Part shown: piece after piece, positions 1-9,204 of the stretch | How the letters are laid out: each line of letters starts with the position of its first letter | Position numbering within the stretch: position 1 is the first letter of the stretch | NCBI GenBank assembly: GCA_910578745.1 | Contig: CAJTSN010000001.1 | Coordinates: 60,864 to 88,816, forward strand | Reading direction: 5' to 3' | Length of the DNA: 27,953 bases | From: an uncultured Bacilli bacterium | GTDB taxonomy: Bacteria; Bacillota_I; Bacilli_A; RF39; UBA660 | The notes under the pieces: generated by a model | Told to the model about the DNA's origin: nothing | Databases searched by the model: none | What the model saw: the letters and a program-made list of their open reading frames with translations, nothing else | Translations under genes and position numbers: made by a program

Positions 1-2407
1 GAATATAATAGGTGGATTAGATTCCTATGATTCTGGTGAAATGATTGTCGATGGAAAAAATACAAAAACATTTCATGAAACGGAATATGAGAAATATAGA
101 AATAGTTACGTAAGTTTTATTTTTCAGGAGTTTCATTTAATCGAAGAATATACTGTCTATGAGAATATTGCTTTAGTAGAGCAATTGCAAAGTGGAAGAG
201 AAAGTAAAAAATATATTCAAGAAATATTAAATAAATTAGGATTAGAAGGGTATGAAAATCGAAAAATATATGAATTATCTGGAGGAGAGAAACAAAGAGT
301 CGGGATTGCTCGAGCTTTAGTAAAAAAACCAAAGATGATTTTAGCAGATGAACCAACAGGTTCACTAGATAGCAAAACGGGTAGCGACGTTATGTCCTTA
401 TTAAAAGAAATAAGTAGAGAAATACTTGTCGTATTCGTTACCCATAATCGAGAATATGCTTTAAAGTATGCAGATCGAATAATTGAAGTAGAGGATGGAA
501 AAATTATAAAAGAAGAGGGAGTAGACTTTTTAGAAGAGAGTGGGAAATACCAAAGTAAGAAAGCGAAACTTCCTTTTAAATATGCGTTTAAACTAGGTAG
601 AAAATTATTATTTCATCATAAAATTAGATTAGGTATCTCTATTTTATTAATGACAATTTCTAGTATGTTTTTAATTTATGTATATTTTGGTTTAACTTAT
701 GATATTGATGAACAACACTTTAAAATACTAAAAAATAAGAAAATCGATACAATAGAAATTGATAAATCCAAGCATAGTAAAGAAATAACCAATCGATATC
801 CTTTTCCATTAAAACATGAAGATAAAGAGTATATACAATCAAAATTAAATAGTGCCTCGTATCCATTATATGAAATTGATGAAGATGTAGATGTCGCTTC
901 CTTTTTTAATATCAATGTATATATTCAAAAAGATATATTCAATGATTTGGAAGAAGAACCAACAGATTTATATACAAACAACCATATGCATTTAGATTTT
1001 GTAGAACTAGAATCTATAAAGAATACACTGCCAATTAAAGAACCGATTATCGGTCGTTATCCAACGCAAGATAGTGAGATTATGATATCTAATTATGTAG
1101 CAGATTTAATGATAAAATATGGAATTTATGAATATCAAAGTGATACGATTTATTATCCGAAAAGCTATGAAGAACTTGTAAACTCTTCTAAAATCTTTCA
1201 ATTTGGAAGTTATAATTCATGTAAGATTGTTGGAATTATTCATTATGACTTGCGTATTTATGATGAATTAAAAAAATATAGACTGGGTGATGCAGTTCAT
1301 ATACCATCACCTAAAGTAAAGGCAATTGAAAACGAACTACGTAATAAGCAAGAACAAAGTTATAGTAAAGTATATATGAGTCATGAATTTGTTAAAAACT
1401 TAAAATATCCCGTAGATAGAAAACTGGATACTCTACATCATGTGATTCGATTAAAAATGGATAATCAAAATTTAGTAGGAATCGATTATATCCATGAAAT
1501 GGTGACTTATTATGATGGTGTTGAATGGAAAAAGACCAATTCTTTAAAAGAGAATGAAGTTTTATTAAATATTAATAACTTTACAGAAAATTATGAAGAA
1601 TCATTAAAATCTTATTTACCTAAACATTCGAATCGTTCACAAGAAGAAGTAAGAAAAGAATTTTTTTTACAGCAATTGCCACAAAAAAATCTTATTGGAA
1701 AAGAATTAAACTTAGAAATTTATGAAAATACAACCGAATTTTATGATTTAGTGAAAGAAAAAGAACAAGCAGATAAAGTGTATACAAATTTAAAAGTTAT
1801 AGGATTGATAGATACAACAAATAATTATAGAAATTTAGTAGCAAAAAATGTATTAAAAGAGTATCAAGAAGACTATTTTCGTTTGAGTCGTATCCTTGTC
1901 TACGAGGAAGATGATGAAAAATTAAAGGAAATCTTTACGACTTTTCCTTATGATGGCGAATATGTTATTAATAGTATTTATTCTACAGAAGGAATCTATA
2001 GGAATCTTCTTAGCTTTAGAAATATGTTTCTCCTATTATTTATAGTATTTTTAAGCTTATCTATATTGTTAATCAGTAATTTTATGATGAATAGTGTTTT
2101 AGATTATAAAAAAAATATTGGAATTTTAAGAGCGTTTGGAACGACCAAAAAAGATATATTTAAAATATTTTTCACTCAGATGATTGGTTTAGTCTTCCTT
2201 TTATTTGTATTTAGTTTCATTGGAATGAAATTAATAATCTACTATCTAAATGGAATATATGATGTGTCAGAAACTGTTTTATTTTATTTTAACATACGTA
2301 TCGTTTTATTATTCATTATTTATTTACTTGTTACCATAACAGCAAGCCTTCTGCCTATTTTAAGGATGTTAAAAATAAAACCAGTAGAAGCCATTCGAAA
2401 TGAGTAA
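1..2407 (+). CDS. Fused ABC transporter ATPase-permease (MacB/FtsX topology), 5' truncated by window edge
   Basis: The frame is open from base 2, so the gene starts upstream of the window. Alignment with the downstream paralogue suggests about 48 residues are missing, including Walker A. Visible in order: Q-loop (FIFQEF), ABC signature LSGGEKQRVGIARAL, Walker B ILADEPTGSLD and H-loop VTHN. Next come one membrane segment, a long extracellular domain of about 400 residues, and three C-terminal membrane segments with the FtsX-type motif ILRAFGTTKKDI. This NBD-TM1-ectodomain-TM2-4 order is that of MacB. Family members use ATP to drive conformational changes coupled to the outside of the membrane, such as peptide export, antimicrobial-peptide resistance or lipoprotein release. 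No MacA-like partner is in the window, so the substrate is unknown. A hairpin and a new promoter separate it from its paralogue, so the two are probably transcribed independently. Confidence 0.93.
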   Translation, partial: NIIGGLDSYDSGEMIVDGKNTKTFHETEYEKYRNSYVSFIFQEFHLIEEYTVYENIALVEQLQSGRESKKYIQEILNKLGLEGYENRKIYELSGGEKQRVGIARALVKKPKMILADEPTGSLDSKTGSDVMSLLKEISREILVVFVTHNREYALKYADRIIEVEDGKIIKEEGVDFLEESGKYQSKKAKLPFKYAFKLGRKLLFHHKIRLGISILLMTISSMFLIYVYFGLTYDIDEQHFKILKNKKIDTIEIDKSKHSKEITNRYPFPLKHEDKEYIQSKLNSASYPLYEIDEDVDVASFFNINVYIQKDIFNDLEEEPTDLYTNNHMHLDFVELESIKNTLPIKEPIIGRYPTQDSEIMISNYVADLMIKYGIYEYQSDTIYYPKSYEELVNSSKIFQFGSYNSCKIVGIIHYDLRIYDELKKYRLGDAVHIPSPKVKAIENELRNKQEQSYSKVYMSHEFVKNLKYPVDRKLDTLHHVIRLKMDNQNLVGIDYIHEMVTYYDGVEWKKTNSLKENEVLLNINNFTENYEESLKSYLPKHSNRSQEEVRKEFFLQQLPQKNLIGKELNLEIYENTTEFYDLVKEKEQADKVYTNLKVIGLIDTTNNYRNLVAKNVLKEYQEDYFRLSRILVYEEDDEKLKEIFTTFPYDGEYVINSIYSTEGIYRNLLSFRNMFLLLFIVFLSLSILLISNFMMNSVLDYKKNIGILRAFGTTKKDIFKIFFTQMIGLVFLLFVFSFIGMKLIIYYLNGIYDVSETVLFYFNIRIVLLFIIYLLVTITASLLPILRMLKIKPVEAIRNE

Positions 2408-2423
2408 TTGATAAGTAAATTTT

Positions 2424-2504
2424 AAAAGAGAATTCGATTCTATAATAACTTGTTCTATAACTAAAATAGACTTTTGTTATTGTAATTCCATTCTCTTTTT
2501 TTAT
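2424..2504 (+). terminator. Extended hairpin followed by a T-run after the first ABC gene
   Basis: AAAAGAGAAT (2424-2433) pairs perfectly with ATTCTCTTTT (2490-2499), and the T-rich tract continues to 2504. A second stem lies inside the loop: AATAAC (2444-2449) with GTTATT (2476-2481). The position just after the stop codon and before a new promoter fits a rho-independent terminator with a branched or extended stem. Confidence 0.65.
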
Positions 2505-2512
2505 TTTCTATG

Positions 2513-2521
2513 TGTTATAAT
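2513..2521 (+). promoter_or_regulatory. Extended -10 promoter of the second ABC gene
   Basis: TGT followed by TATAAT (2516-2521) forms an extended -10. No good -35 is visible in the T-rich terminator sequence upstream. It lies 35 bases before the start codon, whose ribosome site is AGGAG at 2546-2550. Confidence 0.6.
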
Positions 2522-2556
2522 AGGTATAAAGTATAGGGATCATTTAGGAGAAAATT

Positions 2557-4923
2557 ATGATAGAATTAAGAAATATAAGAAAAGAATATAAAATAGAAAA
2601 GCAAAAAGTTCAAGCCTTACAGGAAGTGAACTTACGTTTACCAAATAAAGGTATGATTTGTATTTTAGGTGCAAGTGGGAGTGGGAAAAGTACCTTATTG
2701 AATATAATAGGTGGATTAGACTCCTATGATTCTGGTGAAATGATTGTCGATAGAAAAAGTACAAAAAATTTTAACTCAAACGATTCTACTCGATATAGAA
2801 ATAGCTATGTAGGATTTATTTTTCAAGAATTTTATTTGATAGAAGAATATACCGTTTATGAGAATATTCATTTAGTAGCACAATTACAGGGTAAGCGAAA
2901 GAGCAAAAAACAAGTGTATGAACTATTAATGAAGTTAGGATTAGAAGGGTATGAAAACCGAAAAATCCATGAGTTATCTGGGGGAGAGAAACAAAGGGTT
3001 GCTATTGCTCGTATTCTTATAAAAAATCCAAAAGTCATATGTGCTGATGAACCGACAGGTTCACTCGATAACAAAACAGGAAGAGAAGTTATGTCTTTAT
3101 TAAAAGAGATAAGTAAAGAAGTATTGGTTGTATTAGTAACTCATAATAGAGAGTATGCCTTAGAATATGCAGAACGTATTATAGAAATAGAAGATGGAAG
3201 AATTGTAAATGATAGTGGAAAAACACTAGAAAATGAACTAGGAATTTATCAAGAGAAAAAAGCGAAGTTGCCTTTTTCTGAAGCATTTAAATTGGGGAAA
3301 AAATTATTATTTCATCGTAAAGGAAAAGCCGTTTTATCTATATTTTTATTATTTATAGTTAGTTTCCTTCTAAATGTCGTTTATGTTATGTATTCTTATG
3401 ATGCAAATACCAATCATTTACACATTTTAAAGAATGATAAAAAAAATAGGGTTGAAATTCGTAAAACAAAAGGAAATTTACAAACAAATGATGTTACATT
3501 TCTTCAAAATACACTAGAAAAACCAATAGGAATTGTTTATGCAAACCAGATGAATCCTACTTTTCTATCTTTATTCCATAATGAAGATACTTTACAAATG
3601 GAAAATAAGTTCTCTAAGGAAGAAAATTTCGATGAAGTAGAGTTTATTGAAGTGGAAACTTTTCCCTTTGATGAAACATGGATAGGAGAAATTCCAGTTC
3701 AATCCAATGACGTTGTTCTTTCGACAAGCTTAGCAGATAAAATGATAAAATATGGTGTATATGATTCTATGGGGCACATTCAATTTCCTAAAGAATATGA
3801 AAATCTTTTAAATAAAGTTTATCTCTTTGGAGGAGATACAATTAAAATTACAGGAATTATAAAGGAAAATGAAGATAAAATTTATGCCAAAACGAATTTT
3901 ATTTCCTCATTAAAAGGACAAACTCGTATTGGTTTAAATTCAAACAACCAATATATTTTTAAATTAGCAAACCTAAAGAAAATGATTCAAAACAATGATT
4001 TACTTCATGAAAAGATAGAATATTATGATGGAACTACATGGAAAAAGACTTCTACATTAAATGAAAATCAAGTGATTTTAAACATAGTGGATATTTTTCC
4101 AGATAAACTTGCTTATTTAGAACAAATAGAAAACGATATTCAAAACCATTCTTTTAAAGATTTTTATGAAGCCGAAAAACATTTTATTGAACAAATGGAT
4201 TTAAAAAAATATATACATCAAAAAGGAACATTTTCTATTTATGAAGATGTAGAAGTTTATATAGATGGACAAGATATGAGGCCTACTAAACAATATGACG
4301 TAGAAGTAATTGGCGTCACAGGATTTTCTTATTTTGATAATCAATCCACTCTTTTTTCTAAAAAATTATTATCTTCTTATGAAGATTTTACTTATCAAAA
4401 AGTGGGAATTTTATCTCCTATAGAAAATATAGACGTGAAAAAATTAGGAGAAAATTATACTATTTTTAGTCCTTATCTAAGTGATTTAAATACTTATTCT
4501 CATTGGCTTTTGCAATACAAATTTCTTATCAATTTGTTCTTTTATCTATTTCTTACTTTTACAGGGCTTCTTTTTATCTATTTTCTTTTAACTTATATCA
4601 TGGATTCAAAAAAAACGATAGGAATTTTAAAAGCCTTAGGGGTAGAGAATAAGGATATTCTAAAGATGATTTATGTCGTGATGGGGATTGTGATTGTTTC
4701 TTTTCTTTTGCTTACTCTCTTTTGTAGTCATTCTTTCTTTCCTATAATCAATACGTATTATAAGAAAACATTTGACTCCAATATTCGCCCATTTTATATG
4801 GGAAAAGATAATTATTATTTTCTCTTTTTTTACTATTTTGGATTAACTATTTTCATAGGAATCCTTCCCATTTTAAGAATAACAAAGATGAAACCTATTC
4901 ATACTATAAATAAAACTCTATAA
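2557..4923 (+). CDS. Fused ABC transporter ATPase-permease (MacB/FtsX topology), complete paralogue
   Basis: A 788-residue membrane protein with an N-terminal ATPase domain and an FtsX-type permease. Walker A GASGSGKST is at about residues 38-46, followed by the Q-loop FIFQEF, signature LSGGEKQRVAIARIL, Walker B ICADEPTGSLD and H-loop VTHN. Membrane segment 1 is at about 258-280. A large extracellular domain follows to about 650, then three C-terminal segments near 655-680, 706-728 and 753-774, with the FtsX-like ILKALGVENKDIL between segments 2 and 3. It is a tandem paralogue of the upstream gene. The ATPase halves are close even at the DNA level, while the extracellular domains have diverged strongly, which suggests different ligands or substrates. 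The start is fixed by AGGAG seven bases upstream of the ATG. No substrate can be assigned; peptide or lipid export and antimicrobial resistance are family-level possibilities. Confidence 0.93.
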   Translation: MIELRNIRKEYKIEKQKVQALQEVNLRLPNKGMICILGASGSGKSTLLNIIGGLDSYDSGEMIVDRKSTKNFNSNDSTRYRNSYVGFIFQEFYLIEEYTVYENIHLVAQLQGKRKSKKQVYELLMKLGLEGYENRKIHELSGGEKQRVAIARILIKNPKVICADEPTGSLDNKTGREVMSLLKEISKEVLVVLVTHNREYALEYAERIIEIEDGRIVNDSGKTLENELGIYQEKKAKLPFSEAFKLGKKLLFHRKGKAVLSIFLLFIVSFLLNVVYVMYSYDANTNHLHILKNDKKNRVEIRKTKGNLQTNDVTFLQNTLEKPIGIVYANQMNPTFLSLFHNEDTLQMENKFSKEENFDEVEFIEVETFPFDETWIGEIPVQSNDVVLSTSLADKMIKYGVYDSMGHIQFPKEYENLLNKVYLFGGDTIKITGIIKENEDKIYAKTNFISSLKGQTRIGLNSNNQYIFKLANLKKMIQNNDLLHEKIEYYDGTTWKKTSTLNENQVILNIVDIFPDKLAYLEQIENDIQNHSFKDFYEAEKHFIEQMDLKKYIHQKGTFSIYEDVEVYIDGQDMRPTKQYDVEVIGVTGFSYFDNQSTLFSKKLLSSYEDFTYQKVGILSPIENIDVKKLGENYTIFSPYLSDLNTYSHWLLQYKFLINLFFYLFLTFTGLLFIYFLLTYIMDSKKTIGILKALGVENKDILKMIYVVMGIVIVSFLLLTLFCSHSFFPIINTYYKKTFDSNIRPFYMGKDNYYFLFFYYFGLTIFIGILPILRITKMKPIHTINKTL

Positions 4924-4928
4924 TAGAA

Positions 4929-4960
4929 AAAACCTAGTTTGCATTTCTAGGTTTTAATTT
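4929..4960. terminator. Bidirectional terminator between convergent genes
   Basis: AAAACCTAG (4929-4937) pairs with CTAGGTTTT (4947-4955) around a nine-base loop. A T-rich tract follows on the plus strand, and the complement of the A-run before the stem gives U's on the minus strand. The stem overlaps the stop codon of the minus-strand pyrophosphatase gene by two bases, so both convergent genes can use it. Confidence 0.8.
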
Positions 4961-6573
4961 TTTTCTAAATAATTGACAATAGCTGGTATAACTTGTTTTT
5001 TTCTAGATACGATATTCTCCATGTAAATACCTTGTTTGAATTCTTCTTTATCAAAACATTTTTTTAGAGTCTCTTCTGCCTCTTCATTAAAGTAGATATA
5101 AGAACCATTATTAATAATATCGGTTACTAAGAAACAAACAAGTGTATATTCGTTATTTTTTGCAATTGTATTTAATAATTCAATGTATTCTTTTTCTTTC
5201 TTTTTAATCGCTTCATAATCAATAATAAAGATTTGACAAACCGCGATTTTTTTACTATCTACATTGAAATTTTTAAAGTCAGTATATACAATTTCTTCTA
5301 AGGTTTTTCCTTCTAAACTAGCCCCTGCTTTTAACATTTCAAACCCATAATCTTCTGCCTTTACTTCTGCAATTTTTGCAAGTTCTTCTGCTACAAAGCG
5401 ATCAAGTTCGGTTGTTGTAGGGGATTTAAATAAAAGTGTATCGGACAAAATTCCAGATACCATACACCCAGCAATTTTTTTCGGAATGGCAATGTTATTT
5501 TCCTCAAACATTCTATAAATAATTGTATTGGTACTTCCAACAGGCATATTCCGAAAACTAATTGGCATAATTGAAGAGAAATTTCCAATTTTATGATGGT
5601 CAATAATCTCTAAAATTTCAGCTTCTTCAATCCCTTCAACGGTTTGATCTTTTTCATTATGGTCCACTAAAATAATTTTCTTTTTTTGTTTATCATCAAT
5701 ATCGGTAATACGAATAAGTCCATAACAATTGTTTTCTTTATCAACAACAGGATAATTATTATGTCTTAGTTTATAACTTTTCTCTACAAAGTCATCGTAG
5801 TAATCATTATAGTCAAAGGTATAAGGGGTATTTTTTTCTGTTAATGTATAAATATAATTACTAAGACTGATTAATTGTGCTGATGTAAATGTGTCTTTTT
5901 TAGTTCTTATAATATTTACTTTATTTTCCTTTGCCATTTTAATATGTTCTTCTTTTATATAACTATCTCCTGTTAAAACAATTAATTTTACTTTATTAAG
6001 AATAGCATATTCAATAATACTATGTCGATCTCCTACTACTAAAATATCATTTTCTCCTAGAAAAACACTATTCATAAAAGTGGTGCTTCGATAAGATGCA
6101 ACGGATATGTTTCCTTTAATTTCCTCATCAAATCTTAAAATCTCTTCAGCTTGTAATGTTTTTAAAATATTATCAAAAGATGTTTCTAAAAATTTTACAT
6201 CGTTATTAATTAGATGCTTTGTAATCATTTTTACGGTAACTAAATTTAAGAATTTATTATTTCGAATGATCGGTACACCAGTAATTTCTTTTTCTGTCAT
6301 ATAGTCATAAGCATCTTTAATACTTACTTTCTCATCAATCGTATATTCTTTGTGATAGTTCACATCTTTAATTTGTAATTTTACATCATTTAGGTATTTC
6401 GGTTCCGCAATTTCAAAATAATTGAGTACATATTTTGTTTCATTATTAATATCTCCTAAAACACGTGGTTCCGTGTCCATACCTAGTTGATTTTTAAGAT
6501 AAGAAAGAGCAATAGCAGAAGTTACACTATCTGTATCTGGTTTTCTGTGTCCAAAAATATAAACTTTTTCCAT
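4954..6573 (-). CDS. Manganese-dependent family II inorganic pyrophosphatase with CBS and DRTGG domains
   Basis: Hydrolyses pyrophosphate to phosphate in the cytosol, pulling biosynthetic reactions forward. The 539-residue length matches nucleotide-regulated CBS-pyrophosphatases rather than the short form of about 310 residues. The N-terminal DHH-type metal site is GHRKPDTDS (residues 8-16). It is interrupted by a CBS module (about 65-125), a DRTGG-like domain (about 130-245, with VVGDRHSIIE) and a second CBS module (about 250-300). The catalytic fold then resumes with VDHNE (D304) and DHH (325-327), followed by a DHHA2 C-terminal domain. In this family the CBS pair binds adenine nucleotides and tunes activity; that is family knowledge. 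All expected metal ligands appear present. AGGAGTG precedes the ATG. It is divergent from the SpoVT-like gene and convergent with the ABC gene. Confidence 0.95.
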   Translation of the reverse strand: MEKVYIFGHRKPDTDSVTSAIALSYLKNQLGMDTEPRVLGDINNETKYVLNYFEIAEPKYLNDVKLQIKDVNYHKEYTIDEKVSIKDAYDYMTEKEITGVPIIRNNKFLNLVTVKMITKHLINNDVKFLETSFDNILKTLQAEEILRFDEEIKGNISVASYRSTTFMNSVFLGENDILVVGDRHSIIEYAILNKVKLIVLTGDSYIKEEHIKMAKENKVNIIRTKKDTFTSAQLISLSNYIYTLTEKNTPYTFDYNDYYDDFVEKSYKLRHNNYPVVDKENNCYGLIRITDIDDKQKKKIILVDHNEKDQTVEGIEEAEILEIIDHHKIGNFSSIMPISFRNMPVGSTNTIIYRMFEENNIAIPKKIAGCMVSGILSDTLLFKSPTTTELDRFVAEELAKIAEVKAEDYGFEMLKAGASLEGKTLEEIVYTDFKNFNVDSKKIAVCQIFIIDYEAIKKKEKEYIELLNTIAKNNEYTLVCFLVTDIINNGSYIYFNEEAEETLKKCFDKEEFKQGIYMENIVSRKKQVIPAIVNYLEKN

Positions 6574-6596
6574 GAAAAATCACTCCTAACCAAGTC

Positions 6597-6605
6597 ATTA
6601 TACCA
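6597..6605 (-). promoter_or_regulatory. Extended -10 promoter of the pyrophosphatase gene
   Basis: Read on the minus strand, TGG is followed by TATAAT (6602 down to 6597), an extended -10 lying 24 bases before the start codon. No clear -35 is seen. The complement of CACTCCT (6581-6587) is the ribosome site AGGAGTG. Confidence 0.6.
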
Positions 6606-6626
6606 TAAAAAAATGTTTTTGTTTCG

Positions 6627-6632
6627 TATAAT
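6627..6632 (+). promoter_or_regulatory. Candidate -10 of the SpoVT-like gene, divergent from the pyrophosphatase promoter
   Basis: TATAAT on the plus strand lies 99 bases upstream of the chosen start, with no convincing -35. A second weaker TATAAA is at 6653-6658. The site is about 25 bases from the oppositely oriented -10, so the two promoters would share their upstream DNA. Confidence 0.35.
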
Positions 6633-6730
6633 TAAAGGTATTTTTAACAAACTATAAAAAGAATGTTCCATTTTAGATAAGAGAAAGACACAAAATAGGA
6701 GTTAAATTGAAATATAGAAAGAAGGTTTTT

Positions 6731-7264
6731 ATGAAGGCAACAGGCATATTTCGAAGAATTGATGAGTTAGGAAGAATTGTCATTCCAAAAGAAATACGAA
6801 AAAATCTACACATTCGTGAAGGAGATAGTATTGAAATTTATATTACGGAAAATGAAGAGATCATGCTCAGAAAATACTCTTCTTTAAAAAATATTAAAGA
6901 TTTTGCCCAACGTTTTACCGATTCTATTTATTCTCTTTTAAAAAATAATATTCTTGTTACAGATAAGGACCATATTATTGCAGCCTCTGGAGAATGTAAG
7001 AAAGAGTATTTAGAGAAGAAAATAGATGAAGAAGTAACCGCTTTTATTGAACGTAGAAATAATATTTTAGAAAAACATAAAAAAGAAATTCATTTTTTAG
7101 AAGATCAAAAAGTAGAATGTACGTATGTTATTGAACCAATTTGTGTAGAAGGAGAAGTAGAAGGCTTATTTATTATTTTTTCAACAGGAGATCCAATCAC
7201 AGAAACTGAACAAAAAATTGCTCGTATTGCAACTGAATTTTTTATGAAATATCTTGAAGAATAG
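6731..7264 (+). CDS. spoVT: SpoVT-like AbrB-family transcriptional regulator
   Basis: A DNA-binding regulator. Residues 1-50 form an AbrB-type swapped-hairpin domain (GIFRRIDELGRIVIPKEIRK, then IREGDSIEIY); the rest is a GAF-like domain. The length of 177 residues and continuous similarity to B. subtilis SpoVT (178 residues, from memory) separate it from AbrB, which is about 94 residues and lacks the GAF half. SpoVT controls late forespore genes in spore formers. Start choice: ATG 6731 gives the family-typical MKATG and has GAAGG five bases upstream. A TTG at 6707 with a strong AGGAG (6697-6701) would add eight residues and cannot be excluded. It sits directly upstream of metG, the slot that abrB holds in Bacillus. 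The -35 of the metG leader lies inside its last codons. Confidence 0.88.
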   Translation: MKATGIFRRIDELGRIVIPKEIRKNLHIREGDSIEIYITENEEIMLRKYSSLKNIKDFAQRFTDSIYSLLKNNILVTDKDHIIAASGECKKEYLEKKIDEEVTAFIERRNNILEKHKKEIHFLEDQKVECTYVIEPICVEGEVEGLFIIFSTGDPITETEQKIARIATEFFMKYLEE

Positions 7265-7282
7265 AAAAAAGCATGTTATAAT
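7254..7282 (+). promoter_or_regulatory. Promoter of the metG T-box leader
   Basis: TTGAAG (7254-7259), a 17-base spacer, then TATAAT (7277-7282) preceded by TGT, making a strong sigma-A type promoter with an extended -10. The -35 overlaps the 3' end of the SpoVT-like gene, so metG can be transcribed independently of it. Confidence 0.75.
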
Positions 7283-7289
7283 TTTTTTA

Positions 7290-7500
7290 GATAATGTGAT
7301 GAAGGAAAGAAGAATAGTAGTATTTTAAAGAGAGTCTATACATGGTGGAAGATAGATAAAGAAAGCTATTTGAAATGGTTCTGGAACAGTTTCTACGATA
7401 GGTAGTAGAAAACGTGGATACGCGTTAAGTATTTAAGGTGATTTTTCACAAAGTAAGGTGGTACCACGGCTAGTTCGTCCTTTGAATTGGTCGTTTTTTT
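7290..7500 (+). promoter_or_regulatory. Methionine T-box riboswitch with leader terminator (metG)
   Basis: Senses the charging state of tRNA-Met and lets transcription continue into metG when uncharged tRNA accumulates. The conserved T-box core is AAGGTGGTACCACGG (7455-7469). Stem I shows the AGAGAG element and the GGTGGAA region (about 7329-7350). The specifier codon is ATG at 7375-7377, matching methionine. The terminator arms GGCTAGTTC (7468-7476) and GAATTGGTC (7484-7492) pair over nine positions with some G-U pairs, followed by a T-run to 7500. The T-box core overlaps the 5' terminator arm, as required for a mutually exclusive antiterminator. Confidence 0.93.
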
Positions 7501-7519
7501 GTTTAGAAAGGTGATAAAG

Positions 7520-9085
7520 ATGAAAGAAAAATTTTATATTTCAACCGCAATAGCTTATACGTCTGCAAAGCCTCATATTGGAAATACATATGAAATTGTT
7601 TTGGCAGATGCAATTGCTCGTTATAAGAGAATGACAGGATATGACGTATATTTTCAAACTGGAACAGATGAACATGGACAAAAAATTGAATTAAAGGCAA
7701 AAGAAAAAGGAGTAAGTCCACAAGAATATGTCGATAGCATAGTCAAAGAAATTCAAGGAATTTGGGATGTAATGAATACAAGTTATGATAAATTTGTTCG
7801 TACGACAGATAAAAAACATGAAGAAGTTGTTTCTAAAATATTTAAAAAGCTTTATGAGAAAGGCGATATTTATAAAGGACAATATGAAGGACTTTATTGT
7901 ACACCTTGTGAATCGTTTTGGACAGAATCACAACTCGTTGATGGGAAATGTCCTGACTGTGGAAGAGAAGTAGCAATTGCGAACGAAGAAGCTTACTTCT
8001 TTAAATTAGATAAATATGCGAAAAAACTTGAAGAGTACATTATGAATCACGATGAATTTATAAAACCAGAAGCAAGAAAAAATGAGATTATTCACAATTT
8101 CATTAAACCGGGTTTACAAGATTTATGTGTATCTAGAACTTCTTTTAAGTGGGGAGTTCCCGTTTCTTTTGATGAGAATCATGTAATTTATGTATGGATT
8201 GATGCATTAAGTAACTATATTACTTTTCTAGGATATGATTTAGAAAAGCAAAGTGATGCTTTTAAGAAATACTGGCCAGCAGATATTCATTTAATAGGGA
8301 AAGATATTTTACGTTTTCATACTATTTATTGGCCAATCATGTTAATGGCTCTAGATTTACCACTTCCAAAACAGATTTTTGGACATCCATGGATTTTATT
8401 TAATTCGGATAAAATGAGTAAGTCAAAAGGAAATATTGTTTATGCCGATGATTTAGTACGTGAATTTGGTGTTGATGCTGTCCGTTATTATATGTTGCAT
8501 GAAATCCCATATGCATCTGATGGTACATTTACATATGATCTTTTTATAGAACGTATAAATTCCGATTTAGCAAACACTCTAGGAAATTTGGTAAATCGTA
8601 CTCTTTCTATGTCTAAAAAATATTTTGATGGAGTTGTTACAAATCCTCATGTTGATGAAGCGATAGATGAAGAATTAAAAACCCTTGTTTTACAAACACC
8701 TAAGAAAGTTGAAGAAAAAATGAATGATTTAAAAATAGCGGATGCGATCGATCTTATCTTTGATTTATTTCGAAGATGTAATAAATATATTGATGAAACT
8801 ATGCCATGGGTTTTAGCGAAAGAAGAGGAAAAACAAGACCGTTTAAGAACGGTTCTATATAATCTCTTAGAATCGATTCGTAGTGGAGCTATTTTATTAG
8901 AGGCCTATTTACCAGATACATCAAAACGTATTTTTGAACAATTAAATTTAGAAAACAAGGGAATTGACTCTATTAATTTTAAAGGAATTCCAGAAGGATT
9001 AATCATAAACGATCCTGAAGTGCTCTTTGTACGTATTGATAAGGAGAAGAAATTAGAGGAACTTATACAAAAAAAGAATATTTAA
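7520..9085 (+). CDS. metG: Methionyl-tRNA synthetase, short form
   Basis: Charges tRNA-Met with methionine. The 521-residue protein has the class I nucleotide-binding motif as HIGN (H19-N22, within KPHIGNTYE), a form I recall from other Firmicute MetG proteins. Zinc-knuckle cysteines are C127, C130, C144 and C147. The KMSKS loop is at 298-302, followed by the anticodon-binding helical domain. It ends without the C-terminal EMAP/Trbp111-like tRNA-binding domain found on the roughly 660-residue Bacillus enzyme; short forms of this kind are known. The start at ATG 7520 is fixed by AAAGGTGAT just upstream; an earlier in-frame start at 7487 would lie inside the terminator arm. Expression is controlled by the upstream T-box. 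Confidence 0.97.
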   Translation: MKEKFYISTAIAYTSAKPHIGNTYEIVLADAIARYKRMTGYDVYFQTGTDEHGQKIELKAKEKGVSPQEYVDSIVKEIQGIWDVMNTSYDKFVRTTDKKHEEVVSKIFKKLYEKGDIYKGQYEGLYCTPCESFWTESQLVDGKCPDCGREVAIANEEAYFFKLDKYAKKLEEYIMNHDEFIKPEARKNEIIHNFIKPGLQDLCVSRTSFKWGVPVSFDENHVIYVWIDALSNYITFLGYDLEKQSDAFKKYWPADIHLIGKDILRFHTIYWPIMLMALDLPLPKQIFGHPWILFNSDKMSKSKGNIVYADDLVREFGVDAVRYYMLHEIPYASDGTFTYDLFIERINSDLANTLGNLVNRTLSMSKKYFDGVVTNPHVDEAIDEELKTLVLQTPKKVEEKMNDLKIADAIDLIFDLFRRCNKYIDETMPWVLAKEEEKQDRLRTVLYNLLESIRSGAILLEAYLPDTSKRIFEQLNLENKGIDSINFKGIPEGLIINDPEVLFVRIDKEKKLEELIQKKNI

Positions 9086-9124
9086 CAAAATAATCGTTAA
9101 GCTATAGAATACTTATTGAAGAAG

Positions 9125-9149
9125 ATAGAATCTAGAATTCTATTTTTTT
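9125..9149 (+). terminator. Rho-independent terminator after metG
   Basis: ATAGAAT (9125-9131) and ATTCTAT (9137-9143) pair perfectly around a five-base loop and run directly into a T-run. Confidence 0.75.
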
Positions 9150-9204
9150 ATAACATGAAAATAGAAGAAGTTTGCAAAAGTTTTTAACGATAAATAGGAA
9201 GAAG

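Noticed and set aside
6707..6730. TTG start of the SpoVT-like gene with strong AGGAG
   Set aside because: It gives eight residues not found in SpoVT homologues; ATG 6731 matches the family N-terminus, although the TTG start remains possible.
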